A program made the position numbers and the translations under genes. From the NCBI GenBank assembly GCA_934196725.1, contig CAKPWR010000010.1, forward strand, positions 1 through 51,910: a DNA stretch of 51,910 nt, given 5' to 3'. This DNA comes from an uncultured Prevotella sp. Lineage in GTDB: Bacteria > Bacteroidota > Bacteroidia > Bacteroidales > Bacteroidaceae. The first letter of the stretch is position 1; each line of letters begins with the position of its first letter. Shown piece by piece: positions 1 through 6,800 of this stretch. The notes under the pieces are model-generated. The model worked only from the letters and a program-made list of their open reading frames with translations. It was not told where the DNA came from and did not search any database.

Positions 1-474
1 GATTACTACACAGGTGAGTTGAAGGTTGTTAACCGCATCGCTTACAGCGACGGTCCACGTGCTAAGGTTAACTGCTACGGTGCTGACGACGTTCGCGAGG
101 GTGTTGCTATCAACTGGAGCGAGGATGTAGACGTATCAATCACTGGTAACTCTACCAACCCTACACGTTTCCAGCACCCAGTAGCTGGTACATACAAGAA
201 GGAGCGTATTGCTGCTGGCAAGCCATACTTCTCAGTAGCTTCTGGTGGTGGTACAGGTCGTACATTGCACCCAGATAACATGGCTGCTGGTCCTGCTTCT
301 TACGGTATGACTGATACTATGGGTCGTATGCACTCAGACGCTCAGTTCGCAGGTTCTTCTTCAGTTCCTGCTCACGTAGAGATGATGGGCTTCCTCGGTA
401 TGGGTAACAACCCTATGGTAGGTGCTACTGTAGCTATCGCCGTAGCTATCGACCTCGCTATCAACAAGAAGTAA
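1..474 (+). CDS. GGGtGRT family protein, C-terminal part (5' end outside window)
   Basis: The frame is open from base 1 and gives the last 157 residues. The GGGTGRTLHP block near the middle of this fragment is the motif that names the Pfam GGGtGRT family, proteins of roughly 330 residues whose function is unsettled, so about half the protein is present. The remainder is rich in Gly, Met and Ala, with a small-residue C-terminal stretch ending in DLAINKK. Codon use is strongly biased to C-ending and preferred codons, as in highly expressed genes of this window such as uxaB and galK. A strong terminator follows about 40 bases after the stop. The family call is secure; no enzymatic role is claimed. 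Confidence 0.8.
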   Translation, partial: DYYTGELKVVNRIAYSDGPRAKVNCYGADDVREGVAINWSEDVDVSITGNSTNPTRFQHPVAGTYKKERIAAGKPYFSVASGGGTGRTLHPDNMAAGPASYGMTDTMGRMHSDAQFAGSSSVPAHVEMMGFLGMGNNPMVGATVAIAVAIDLAINKK

Positions 475-511
475 TTTTCTTTGAGATAACAAACGGATAA
501 GTATAAATGTT

Positions 512-550
512 GAGGGTGTGTCATTTTAGGAATGGCACACCCTCCTTTTG
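512..550 (+). terminator. Rho-independent terminator after the GGGtGRT gene
   Basis: A 14-bp stem (512-525 with 531-544, one G-T wobble) closes a five-base loop and runs into CTTTTGTTT. It lies 38 bases past the stop codon, the expected place for the end of that transcript. Confidence 0.9.
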
Positions 551-610
551 TTTAAGAACGGTTTATGCAGTCTTTTTTTCATAGAAACCACAAACTTTTC
601 TGAGATTTTC

Positions 611-641
611 TTGGTAGTTTCAAGAAAAAAATGTAGTTTTG
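611..641 (+). promoter_or_regulatory. Bacteroidota-type promoter for the toxin-antitoxin pair
   Basis: The -7 element TAGTTTTG (634-641) matches TAnnTTTG exactly, and TTGG at 611-614 supplies the -33 TTG with a 20-base gap to the -7 box. The antitoxin ATG is 30 bases downstream of the -7 box. Confidence 0.75.
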
Positions 642-671
642 CATTGCTAAATATAAAAAAACGAATGAATT

Positions 672-926
672 ATGGCAACAATAACATTAAGACCGGAAGT
701 ATACGACAAGGCTGCAATATTTGCAAGAAAAGATAAGCTTGATCTAGAGGATTGGGTAAACAAGGTCTTGCTAAAGATTATTGTAGAAACACCTAAGGCT
801 GAAGAAATCAAGAAATTGAATTCCTCAAAAATGTTTAGTTGGGATGAATTAGGTGGTATATTTGCCTCTGACAAGAGTGATGATGAACTCCGCGATGAGT
901 ATCTTGAAGAAAAATATGGAATATGA
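672..926 (+). CDS. Putative antitoxin of a PIN toxin pair (RHH-like)
   Basis: An 84-residue protein. The first ~15 residues (ITLRPEVYDK) look like the beta strand and first helix of a ribbon-helix-helix DNA-binding domain, followed by an amphipathic helix. The C-terminal half is acidic (DKSDDELRDEYLEEKYGI), as in antitoxin tails that dock on and occlude a PIN active site. Its stop overlaps the toxin start by four bases (ATGA, 923-926), the usual coupling of antitoxin and VapC-type toxin. Autoregulation of its own promoter at 611-641 is likely from the family pattern but not shown. It does not match a named antitoxin family that I can recall, so the call rests on position, size and fold hints. 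Confidence 0.7.
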   Translation: MATITLRPEVYDKAAIFARKDKLDLEDWVNKVLLKIIVETPKAEEIKKLNSSKMFSWDELGGIFASDKSDDELRDEYLEEKYGI

Positions 927-1378
927 GAATCTTTTGTGATACCAATATCATTGCGGAATTTCTAGAAAAACGTCTGCAATTCGATGCAGTCGCCAAAATT
1001 TTGAAATTACCATCTGGCAAGCATACTTTGTTTTTGTCAGAAGGGGGATTCTATACTGTAACATTTTTGGTAGATAAACAATTAAGAAGAATGAATATCT
1101 ATAATCCTGAGCGTTTGATAAATGAACGGAAAATATTGCTTCGTGTTCTCGATACATTCCAAATAGTTGCAGCTTCAAGAACAGGACTGGAACAAGGCGT
1201 AATGGATGAACAGTTTAAAGATTTGGAAGACAGCTACCAGTATCAGGCTGCTTTGAATTGTGAAGCCGACGTATTGTTGACAATCAACATCAAGGATTTT
1301 GATGGGGTAAAAGATCAGCAACAAATTATGATTATGACTCCTCAAACTTTCGTAGAGAAATATCAGGAAATATTGTAA
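923..1378 (+). CDS. PIN domain protein, probable VapC-type ribonuclease toxin
   Basis: A 151-residue protein covering a complete PIN domain. Acidic metal-binding residues are visible: D6 in the N-terminal CDTNII strand, E40, D103 in LEDSYQ, and N122/D125 in TINIKDF, which corresponds to the TRNxKDF motif of PIN proteins. VapC enzymes cut tRNA or rRNA and halt translation until the antitoxin binds; the RNA target cannot be read from sequence. The gene is translationally coupled to the upstream small ORF. No terminator with a T-tract follows; a GC-rich repeat and a MITE-like element lie just downstream. A/T-rich codon use differs from the optimised gene at 1-474, fitting a horizontally moving module. 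Confidence 0.88.
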   Translation: MRIFCDTNIIAEFLEKRLQFDAVAKILKLPSGKHTLFLSEGGFYTVTFLVDKQLRRMNIYNPERLINERKILLRVLDTFQIVAASRTGLEQGVMDEQFKDLEDSYQYQAALNCEADVLLTINIKDFDGVKDQQQIMIMTPQTFVEKYQEIL

Positions 1379-1425
1379 CTCCCCCTACAAAAAAAACATA
1401 TAGTTAATCTTTTATAATAGTAAAC

Positions 1426-1490
1426 TCAAGTTTTGCAAGTAAGCCCCACACGCCCTGGGCTAGGAGCTTTTGGGCCTTCAGCCCGTACTT
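1426..1490. repeat. Intergenic GC-rich hairpin repeat, copy 1
   Basis: It contains CCCTGGGCTAGGAGCTTTTG followed by a small hairpin GGGCCTTCAGCCC (1472-1484). The same arrangement occurs at 16120-16164, where the hairpin is GCCCTTTCAGGGC, so paired bases have changed together. The left 27 bases also resemble 6581-6606. No coding potential is seen. Confidence 0.65.
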
Positions 1491-1507
1491 GAACCACATG
1501 TGAAACT

Positions 1508-1619
1508 TCAGTAGTGCTCCACTTGAAAAAGTCCCGAATCATGTTTTTCGTCTTTGTAACTTATTGACAATCAATAGCACGTTTTCGTATAAATGACTTT
1601 TTCAAGTGGGCTCAGTAGT
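1508..1619. mobile_element. MITE-like element with terminal inverted repeats and 8-bp duplication
   Basis: A perfect 15-bp inverted repeat (CCACTTGAAAAAGTC at 1519-1533, its complement at 1595-1609) bounds an element of about 96 bases with no ORF. Both outer ends begin GC. The element is flanked by TCAGTAGT on each side (1508-1515 and 1612-1619), which looks like an 8-bp target-site duplication. This is the structure expected of a non-autonomous insertion-sequence derivative. The parent transposase is not in the window. Confidence 0.65.
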
Positions 1620-1636
1620 AAAGAAATAAAGAATCA

Positions 1637-1680
1637 GGGATGGATGCACCTTTATTAACAGGTGAAATCCATCCCCTTTT
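1637..1680. terminator. Convergent hairpin terminator
   Basis: GGGATGGAT (1637-1645) pairs with ATCCATCCC (1667-1675), with an inner CACCT/AGGTG stem. CTTTTCTTT follows on the plus strand. On the minus strand the hairpin sits 27 bases after the DUF5675 stop, so it could end that operon as well. Confidence 0.7.
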
Positions 1681-1701
1681 CTTTATGCGAAATAATCTTT
1701 T

Positions 1702-2262
1702 TTAGATTATCGTGATCCATACAGCTTCTCCCTGCTCCTGCGCCTCAGTGATGCGCTTTATCAGGCGGCCCAGCCAGATGCGGGAGTCCACCACCATGCC
1801 CGGATACTTGTTCTTGCCTACCAGTATGCAGCCTTGCGTATCGTCGGGATAATTGCCGGCATGGATGCGGATGCCCTCAAAGTCAGGGACGCCCTGAAGA
1901 TAGGGCAACCACTTACGGAAACGGGGCGAGAGGGTGATGACTACACGGTATGAACCCTCGGGGATGGCAGTGCGCCCTGGCTCCTTCTTCGACTTGCAGC
2001 CGCTCTTGCGACCGTTCCTGACATTCTCTTCCTCCGGACTCAAGAGGATGCCCCGCAGATTGCGCCACGCAGGCTCCAAAGTGTCGCAGAAGTAAGCATC
2101 CTTAGACAGTTTATGCATGGGAAATTCATGCTTGAAACTACGACTGTCGCCCCTACGCTTGCCCGATACCACCTTGCGCTTAACTTCACTGTCTGCCAAG
2201 AGATACAGATGGCCGATGGTATACGTGTTCTTCTTGGCTATACGCTCTAAAACTAATTCCAT
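1702..2262 (-). CDS. DUF5675 family protein
   Basis: A 186-residue protein. The C-terminal half has the DUF5675 hallmarks: AIPEGSYRV (99-107), then IRIHAGNYPDDTQGC (131-145) with H134, D141 and C145, a pattern resembling the His/Cys site of cell-wall-active L,D-transpeptidase-like folds, although activity for this family is not established to my knowledge. An insertion at about 75-98 is basic and Ser/Gly-rich. There is no signal peptide, so any wall activity would need another export route. It is the last gene of the primase operon, 11 bases after the primase stop. In related Bacteroidota loci an N-acetylmuramoyl-L-alanine amidase usually accompanies HU and smalltalk genes; none is present here and this protein may fill that place (inference). 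Confidence 0.8.
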   Translation of the reverse strand: MELVLERIAKKNTYTIGHLYLLADSEVKRKVVSGKRRGDSRSFKHEFPMHKLSKDAYFCDTLEPAWRNLRGILLSPEEENVRNGRKSGCKSKKEPGRTAIPEGSYRVVITLSPRFRKWLPYLQGVPDFEGIRIHAGNYPDDTQGCILVGKNKYPGMVVDSRIWLGRLIKRITEAQEQGEAVWITII

Positions 2263-2273
2263 ACGCTATCATT

Positions 2274-4826
2274 TTAAGTTTTCAAGAATTTCAACTTGCG
2301 GAAAATTAAACTGTAACTGTCACTGTCACGCTCAGCCCTTACTACGTAGCCACGATGCTCCCATTGACGCAGCGCCACCTTCGCCATGGAAACCTTGTCG
2401 GTATAGCCTTCCTTCTGTCTCACCTTGATGTAATCATCCAGTGAGAATTCTTCCGGAAGAAGCTCCAGTAAGTTCTTCGGACCACGGGGAGAAGTCTTGA
2501 TGGCATCCGAACCGTCGTTGTCGGCATCGAATATCATCTGTCCAAATAATTTCAACTTGCACCATAGGTCATAACGCTCGCTCCAGCGGATGAAATCCTC
2601 AATCGTCTTCTCCCATTTCATGCCGTTGGCTACGTAGAGAACGCACGCTTTCAGATAGGCAATGACATTGGCTCGGAAGCTGAGATTCTCGAATACGTAG
2701 TTCTGGGAAAGGCGCGAAAACTCGGCATTTTCGTCCACCAGGGTCTTCGCCAGGCGCAATGCCTGCGGACAATTAACCAGCCCCCTAGCCTTCAGCAGAT
2801 TGTCGATGTAGGGCTTCAGCTCCTCATCGAAGGCAGCATCATAGGTGCCGTAGACTGGAATCTCAGATCCGCAGGGACGACGCTCAATGGTAGCGAAGCT
2901 GATGCGCGAAACAGGACCATCGGTAACCACTCTCCGGAAGTAGTCGCGACACTTTTTTGGAGTGCAGCAGGCATTCCAGTTGAAGCGCACCTTCACCGTC
3001 TCTGTAACGCTCTGGGTGCCCACTCGGTCCTGTCCGTAATTGCCCAGGTCGAAGGCCAACTCCATGATGCGGAAGTGCTGGTTGGTCTTGCCCTTTAGTG
3101 CATCGAAGAGGTTCAGCTCGTTCACCTTGGCGTAGAGAAAGTGGTTTTGCGCCTCCTTCATGCGCAGAACGAAGGCTGGGTTGGTCATATCGATGTTCAC
3201 CTCCTGAATCACCAGTCCCTCAGGACGTTCACGGCGGTCTTTGTTGGCACCCTTGCTGTTGCATTCGTCCTTCCATTTCCGCTCTCTTTCACGCTGTTCG
3301 GCATCCCGTCTTCTGATGTCGGCCATAATCCGGTTGATCGGTTGACTGATGGCCTCCTTGCCGCTTCCCGTCGGTGCACAGAGGATAGAGGCAAGGGTGG
3401 CTTCATGCTCGATATTGTCAATATACTTGAAGCGTGTTTCCAACAAGTGGGAAGCCAGTGGTGGAAACACGGCCTGGGATACCGCAGGGCGATAGATGGA
3501 TGGCGTCTTCGAGACAAGAAGCTTGATGAGCTTGGGCAATTTCGTGGGCATCTGATGGATGTTGTAGAAATAGGATTCCGGATTGTGGATATCGCCAAAA
3601 TCGTCATCGTCAAAGTTTCCGTCACCCTTTGCCTTGCTTTCCGCCTCCTGTGCCAGCTTGATAGCCGTTCGCACGATGTTGGGCATGCGATGCGACTGCT
3701 TTCTGCTGCAGGCGCTGTCCACGGTGGTGAAGGCTCTCTTCTGCTCCTCGCCGAAGGTAGGAATCACCTGCTTGATCCAGGCTGCATTATCGTCACAGAT
3801 GTAGCGCAGATAGCACGCCAGTGTAAAGATAAATGTGTTTCTGGAACCATGCTGCGGTTCACCGCCCAGCAGCTCTATCAGCTTCGCTACAAGCGATGAG
3901 TAAGGGATGCCCTGATACTCGTTGGGGAAGATTTCTGCGGATTCCACGCCATCAGCATTCTGAGGAGCTCCAGCAGCGCTGAGATGGCCAGCATTAGCAC
4001 CATTGCTATCAGCAGGTTGGGCAGGCTGAACAGTAGAGCCAGAAGAAACAGCACGATGGCTGTCAGTGCCCGAAAATCGATTGTCTTGAACATTTTTACT
4101 TTGAACTTTGAGATTTGAACTTTGAACTTTATGATTACCATTGCCGCCAGCAGCCAGTCCCCCGTCAGGCAGCCACCGTTCCGGGGCTTTCCATGCCCCG
4201 GCCTCGCCTTCCTGTCCCCCGCTCCAGCCAGAAGCAGCCCCGCCAGCAGGCTTTCTATCCTTAAACAGCTCCTCCTCGTTGATGAAGAGGATATACTCCT
4301 GAGGAACGATGAACGAAGGGCGCGCCAAGTCCTTCACGCAAACATCATATTCCTCGTCTTCCAGCTTCTCCGACATCCATTTCTGCGCCTCTGCCAGCGA
4401 CATGTCGTCGGGAATCACAAACACCAGCCGGAGGCCTTCTCCGGAAGGCGTCACATGGATGAGAACAATGAGATCGAGAACCGCCTTGTCAAGACTTTTC
4501 TTTTTCTCCTCCCACCATCCCCTAGGGTTCGTTATATGATCCTTGTCATAGATGGAAAGCCCGCTGGGGATGGCACTCTTGTTCGTTCTCCGACCATCCT
4601 TGAAGGTGGCATGAGGCGTCAGGATAGGCAGGCGTTTCTTCAGCTGCGATTTCAAGGTCTCGAAATCTTCCTTGCTCATCTCGCCTCTGCGTCTGCTCTC
4701 CAAGGCATCCTCTATCTGTGCGCAGACATCCTTCACCACGCTGCTCTGAATGGCCTTGTGGAAGAGCTCGGGAGTGCAAACCTGCACTGCCCTGCTCATC
4801 ACGCTATCTGATATTCCGAAACTCAT
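2274..4826 (-). CDS. BT4734/BF3469-type primase-helicase-like protein (VirE-N plus DUF3987)
   Basis: An 850-residue protein. Residues ~20-190 match the BT4734-like (VirE N-terminal) domain related to archaeo-eukaryotic primases, including the GEGLRLVFVIP strand (129-139). Residues 191-298 form a low-complexity Gly/Ser/Pro linker. Residues ~300-395 contain a PriCT-like helical segment. From ~415 onward is a DUF3987-type ATPase-like region with a Walker A-like APTGSGK (484-490). Such proteins are linked to replication of mobile elements and satellites in Bacteroidota, but their biochemistry is little known. Oddities: linker residues 230-244 are encoded by a 40-base intergenic repeat (4098-4137) shared with spacers elsewhere in the window, and C-terminal residues 833-844 are encoded by the same motif that forms the inverted repeat upstream of the operon. 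The start lies 4 bases after the upstream gene's stop. Confidence 0.85.
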   Translation of the reverse strand: MSFGISDSVMSRAVQVCTPELFHKAIQSSVVKDVCAQIEDALESRRRGEMSKEDFETLKSQLKKRLPILTPHATFKDGRRTNKSAIPSGLSIYDKDHITNPRGWWEEKKKSLDKAVLDLIVLIHVTPSGEGLRLVFVIPDDMSLAEAQKWMSEKLEDEEYDVCVKDLARPSFIVPQEYILFINEEELFKDRKPAGGAASGWSGGQEGEAGAWKAPERWLPDGGLAAGGNGNHKVQSSNLKVQSKNVQDNRFSGTDSHRAVSSGSTVQPAQPADSNGANAGHLSAAGAPQNADGVESAEIFPNEYQGIPYSSLVAKLIELLGGEPQHGSRNTFIFTLACYLRYICDDNAAWIKQVIPTFGEEQKRAFTTVDSACSRKQSHRMPNIVRTAIKLAQEAESKAKGDGNFDDDDFGDIHNPESYFYNIHQMPTKLPKLIKLLVSKTPSIYRPAVSQAVFPPLASHLLETRFKYIDNIEHEATLASILCAPTGSGKEAISQPINRIMADIRRRDAEQRERERKWKDECNSKGANKDRRERPEGLVIQEVNIDMTNPAFVLRMKEAQNHFLYAKVNELNLFDALKGKTNQHFRIMELAFDLGNYGQDRVGTQSVTETVKVRFNWNACCTPKKCRDYFRRVVTDGPVSRISFATIERRPCGSEIPVYGTYDAAFDEELKPYIDNLLKARGLVNCPQALRLAKTLVDENAEFSRLSQNYVFENLSFRANVIAYLKACVLYVANGMKWEKTIEDFIRWSERYDLWCKLKLFGQMIFDADNDGSDAIKTSPRGPKNLLELLPEEFSLDDYIKVRQKEGYTDKVSMAKVALRQWEHRGYVVRAERDSDSYSLIFRKLKFLKT
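2297..2332 (-). repeat. TGACAGTGACAGTTACAG motif, copy inside the primase gene
   Basis: On the minus strand this copy starts GCGTGACAGTGACAGTTACA and continues through TTTTCCGCAA. It differs from the intergenic copies by about one base over ~37 and encodes RDSDSYSLIFRK near the C terminus. The other copies are at 6645-6680 and 6801-6836. Confidence 0.85.
4098..4137 (-). repeat. TTCAAAG-type 40-base repeat, copy A (inside primase coding region)
   Basis: In the gene sense it begins TAATCATAAAGTTCAAAGTT and is built from TTCAAAG/CTCAAAG heptamers. It is nearly identical to copy B at 24833-24872 and close to copies at 25795-25841 and 30874-30913, which are all intergenic. Here it is translated in frame as HKVQSSNLKVQSK within the linker. 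Confidence 0.9.
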
Positions 4827-4829
4827 AGG

Positions 4830-5132
4830 CTAACAATTTTTAGTTACAAACTCGCCAGCAATCTCACTCTCCTCGCCGATAACCCTGGCTGGCACCACAT
4901 CGGTTTCACGGCGGCTGATGCAAAGATGCATTCTGACATCTTCCTCACCCACGCTGGCACATCCGTGTGCCAAACGGATAAACTTGCGCTGCTTGCGCTT
5001 CTCGCTGTTGTTGCTGAATGCGTTGAAGTTGCCCTCCTTGGGGCTGATGAGAGCGATAGAGCCTCTCTTGCGCTTGCCGCTGGCTACAAGAGCCTTATAC
5101 ACGGCATCTGAAATCTGAATCTTGATATACAT
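4830..5132 (-). CDS. Small basic protein of unknown function
   Basis: A 100-residue protein that I do not recognise. The N-terminal MYIKIQISDAVYKAL looks like a strand-helix unit. A basic centre (GKRKRG at 19-24; SEKRKQRKF at ~43-51) suggests nucleic-acid contact, and the rest is mixed, with CASVGEEDVRMHL and ARVIGEES strands. It lies between the DUF3127 gene (58 bases upstream) and the primase gene (3 bases downstream), so co-translation with the primase is likely. A role as an accessory DNA-binding factor for the primase is inference from position and charge alone. Confidence 0.65.
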   Translation of the reverse strand: MYIKIQISDAVYKALVASGKRKRGSIALISPKEGNFNAFSNNSEKRKQRKFIRLAHGCASVGEEDVRMHLCISRRETDVVPARVIGEESEIAGEFVTKNC

Positions 5133-5190
5133 GATATTCCAATCTTAAAACGTTGAAAAATATTCACTAATCACTAACAGCTAATCACTA

Positions 5191-5472
5191 TTAAAACGGT
5201 TGAAACTGCTCGAAATCTACGATACTGGTCTCGCCATAATAGCGACCATTATACTCTCTCACGCTGTGACGAAGCCCGATGGCGAGAACATCGCCCTCCT
5301 GCGCTGTAAACTTGTCTACCGCCTCGCCAAAGAGTCGGGCAACATAACGGTCGGGATGCACTGCATTCTGCATACTCTCCACTACCACCTCACGTGATTT
5401 CCAGGCATTGCCAGTCTGCTGGCTAGTGCCACTCTGAATGTCAAGAAGCTTGACAACTTTCATTTTCTCCAT
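5191..5472 (-). CDS. DUF3127 family OB-fold protein (SSB-like)
   Basis: A 93-residue protein. MKVVKLLDIQSGTSQQTGNA opens the OB-like fold of DUF3127, a family resembling single-stranded DNA-binding proteins and usual in Bacteroidota mobile and phage regions. The strand WKSREVVVES and the closing Gly/Tyr-rich EYNGRYYGET segment fit that fold. A start at the second Met (MKVVKLL) is also possible and would shorten it by three residues. It has its own -7 box at 5586-5593. With a primase-like gene in the same operon, a role in coating ssDNA during element replication is a reasonable inference. Confidence 0.78.
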   Translation of the reverse strand: MEKMKVVKLLDIQSGTSQQTGNAWKSREVVVESMQNAVHPDRYVARLFGEAVDKFTAQEGDVLAIGLRHSVREYNGRYYGETSIVDFEQFQPF

Positions 5473-5544
5473 TTGTTCATAAATTTATTAATCCAACAAT
5501 CAGACTCCCCATACACCGGAATGGTACCAGTTTCCCATATACGG

Positions 5545-5586
5545 AAAAGCCCCCGTAACCAGACATTCTCATCTGATTACGGGGGC
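5545..5586 (-). terminator. Hairpin between the 220-residue gene and the DUF3127 gene
   Basis: A 15-bp stem (5549-5563 with 5572-5586, one wobble) is followed on the minus strand by TTTTCC. It lies 45 bases after the upstream stop, so it can act as a terminator or attenuator. The DUF3127 promoter -7 box abuts its 5' side. Confidence 0.7.
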
Positions 5587-5593
5587 AAAGATA
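5586..5593 (-). promoter_or_regulatory. Promoter -7 element for the DUF3127-primase genes
   Basis: The minus-strand sequence TATCTTTG matches TAnnTTTG. No clear -33 box is seen at the ideal distance. Transcription would begin inside or at the edge of the hairpin at 5549-5586, giving a structured leader. Confidence 0.5.
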
Positions 5594-5631
5594 CGACAAT
5601 TTTGCCTTTAGGATTTTTAGGAAAAATAGGA

Positions 5632-6294
5632 TTAATTATTTATCCCATGATTTTTCTTGAAATACGCTTCAACCTTCTTTTCTATCTCAGGATTCTCCTT
5701 TGTCTGCGTTGTGCTGAATACATGATGAAATGACTTCATCATCGCATCGATTGTGATATGGCAGTCTTCCGTCAGGAATCTGAAAACGGTATTCGCCCCA
5801 ACCACCTGCTTCTTCGGCAGACACCCATTCTGTTTCCAATGTCTGATAAAAGAGAATATGGCAACATTCAGGGGTGAATCCACCTTGGAACTGGTTGGCA
5901 GCGAATCCCAACCGTTTTTCTTGAGGAATTCCATAAAGTAGGATGCCATCCGGCTGGTCTTCTCTTCATCTTTTACGTAGCATGCCTCATCCAGGGCAAA
6001 CAGAAATTCCTTCTTCCTTCCTTTTCCTGTCTTCTTAGGCAAGGTAGAAATCGCTTCACCACAAGTCTTTTGCTCTTCACCATGCTCAATCTCATTGATT
6101 GAGACGTCAAGCTGAGTAAAATACTCATCATATACATGCCCATTCTTTCTGCTCATTTGAAGTAGTGTAGATTCAATATCGTAAAGGTATTTAGGGTCAT
6201 GGCTTCTTATTGCTTCCTTTATAAAATCATCAAAAATACTTCTGATTTCAGTTGTCGGAGGCTGGTCGTGGGATGAGTCTAAAGGAACTGCCAT
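5632..6294 (-). CDS. Unknown protein of the primase locus, 220 residues
   Basis: I do not recognise the family. The protein is soluble, helical and rich in Lys, Glu and Phe, with no signal peptide or membrane segment. A basic stretch KKTGKGRKKE lies near residue 90. The C-terminal third (FSFIRHWKQNGCLPKKQ and following) has the look of a small helical or winged domain that could bind DNA, but this is only an impression. It is the second gene of the minus-strand operon, and its likely start overlaps the preceding small ORF by 47 bases. A strong hairpin follows the stop. Confidence 0.7.
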   Translation of the reverse strand: MAVPLDSSHDQPPTTEIRSIFDDFIKEAIRSHDPKYLYDIESTLLQMSRKNGHVYDEYFTQLDVSINEIEHGEEQKTCGEAISTLPKKTGKGRKKEFLFALDEACYVKDEEKTSRMASYFMEFLKKNGWDSLPTSSKVDSPLNVAIFSFIRHWKQNGCLPKKQVVGANTVFRFLTEDCHITIDAMMKSFHHVFSTTQTKENPEIEKKVEAYFKKNHGINN

Positions 6295-6466
6295 CGATAG
6301 TACCGTTTACGGGTACCTTGCAGAACAATCCTGTCTTGTATGCACCCAATTCAACCTTAAGCCTATCGTTATGGTAGGTTTTAAACTCATTCTCTAAATT
6401 GCAAATAAAAAAGATCATCGTTTTCGGATCTTTTTCATCATAATGAAAATCTCTAATTAACTTCAT
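6248..6466 (-). CDS. Small unknown protein, first gene of the primase operon
   Basis: A 72-residue ORF starting MKLIRDFHYDEKDPKTMIFF. It has no recognised family. The N-terminal two thirds alternate strand and helix plausibly; the tail beyond residue ~55 (DGSSFRLIPRPASDN) lies in the region overlapping the next gene. It is supported mainly by a well-spaced promoter 46 bases upstream and by absence of any other candidate first gene. A frameshift joining it to the next gene cannot be excluded, since the overlap is long. Confidence 0.5.
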   Translation of the reverse strand: MKLIRDFHYDEKDPKTMIFFICNLENEFKTYHNDRLKVELGAYKTGLFCKVPVNGTIDGSSFRLIPRPASDN

Positions 6467-6511
6467 ATCTTCTAACTAATTATTTATTGTTTATATAATA
6501 GTTTGATTCGC

Positions 6512-6542
6512 CAAAAATACAACTATTTTTTCAAACCCGCAA
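6512..6542 (-). promoter_or_regulatory. Promoter of the minus-strand primase operon
   Basis: The minus strand shows TTG (6540-6542), a 20-base gap and TATTTTTG (6512-6519), a good match to the Bacteroidota -33/-7 pattern. The first ATG is 46 bases downstream. Confidence 0.65.
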
Positions 6543-6644
6543 GGAAAATGAAATAAATATTAAGAAACGTCATCACTTATTCAAGTTTTCACGTAAGCTC
6601 CACTCGTTCTTGGACTACATGCAAATTTTGCCACTTAGTTCCCC

Positions 6645-6680
6645 GAAAGCGTGACAGTGACAGTTACAGTTTTATTTTCC
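6645..6680 (+). repeat. 36-base inverted repeat, left arm
   Basis: It begins GAAAGCGTGACAGTGACAGT and is exactly complementary to 6801-6836. Within it are the short direct repeats GTGACA/GTGACA and CAGTTACAG. The related coding copy is at 2297-2332. Confidence 0.95.
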
Positions 6681-6800
6681 GCAACTTTCCCTATCTGTTG
6701 TGGTAATGTGAAGAAAAGTTAATAGTATAGTTATATTTATATATATATATATATAAATATAAAATTCTCTTTACTCTTTTAGGCTAGAGGGAGGAGAAGA

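Larger units (their letters stand above)
1379..1701. other. Gene-free spacer, 323 bases
   Basis: Between the PIN toxin and the convergent DUF5675 gene. It holds the GC-rich hairpin repeat (1426-1490), the MITE-like element (1508-1619) and a convergent terminator (1637-1680). I see no ORF or RNA gene. Confidence 0.7.

Noticed and set aside
548..736. A 62-codon plus-strand ORF before the antitoxin
   Set aside because: It covers the terminator and promoter, runs into the antitoxin frame and has no family features.
3141..3899. A 252-codon plus-strand open frame within the primase gene
   Set aside because: It lies entirely opposite the primase coding region, lacks a promoter and has no recognisable domain.
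6718..6770. The TA run as a separate promoter
   Set aside because: It does not match the Bacteroidota -33/-7 pattern; it is better seen as the AT-rich core between the inverted repeat arms.
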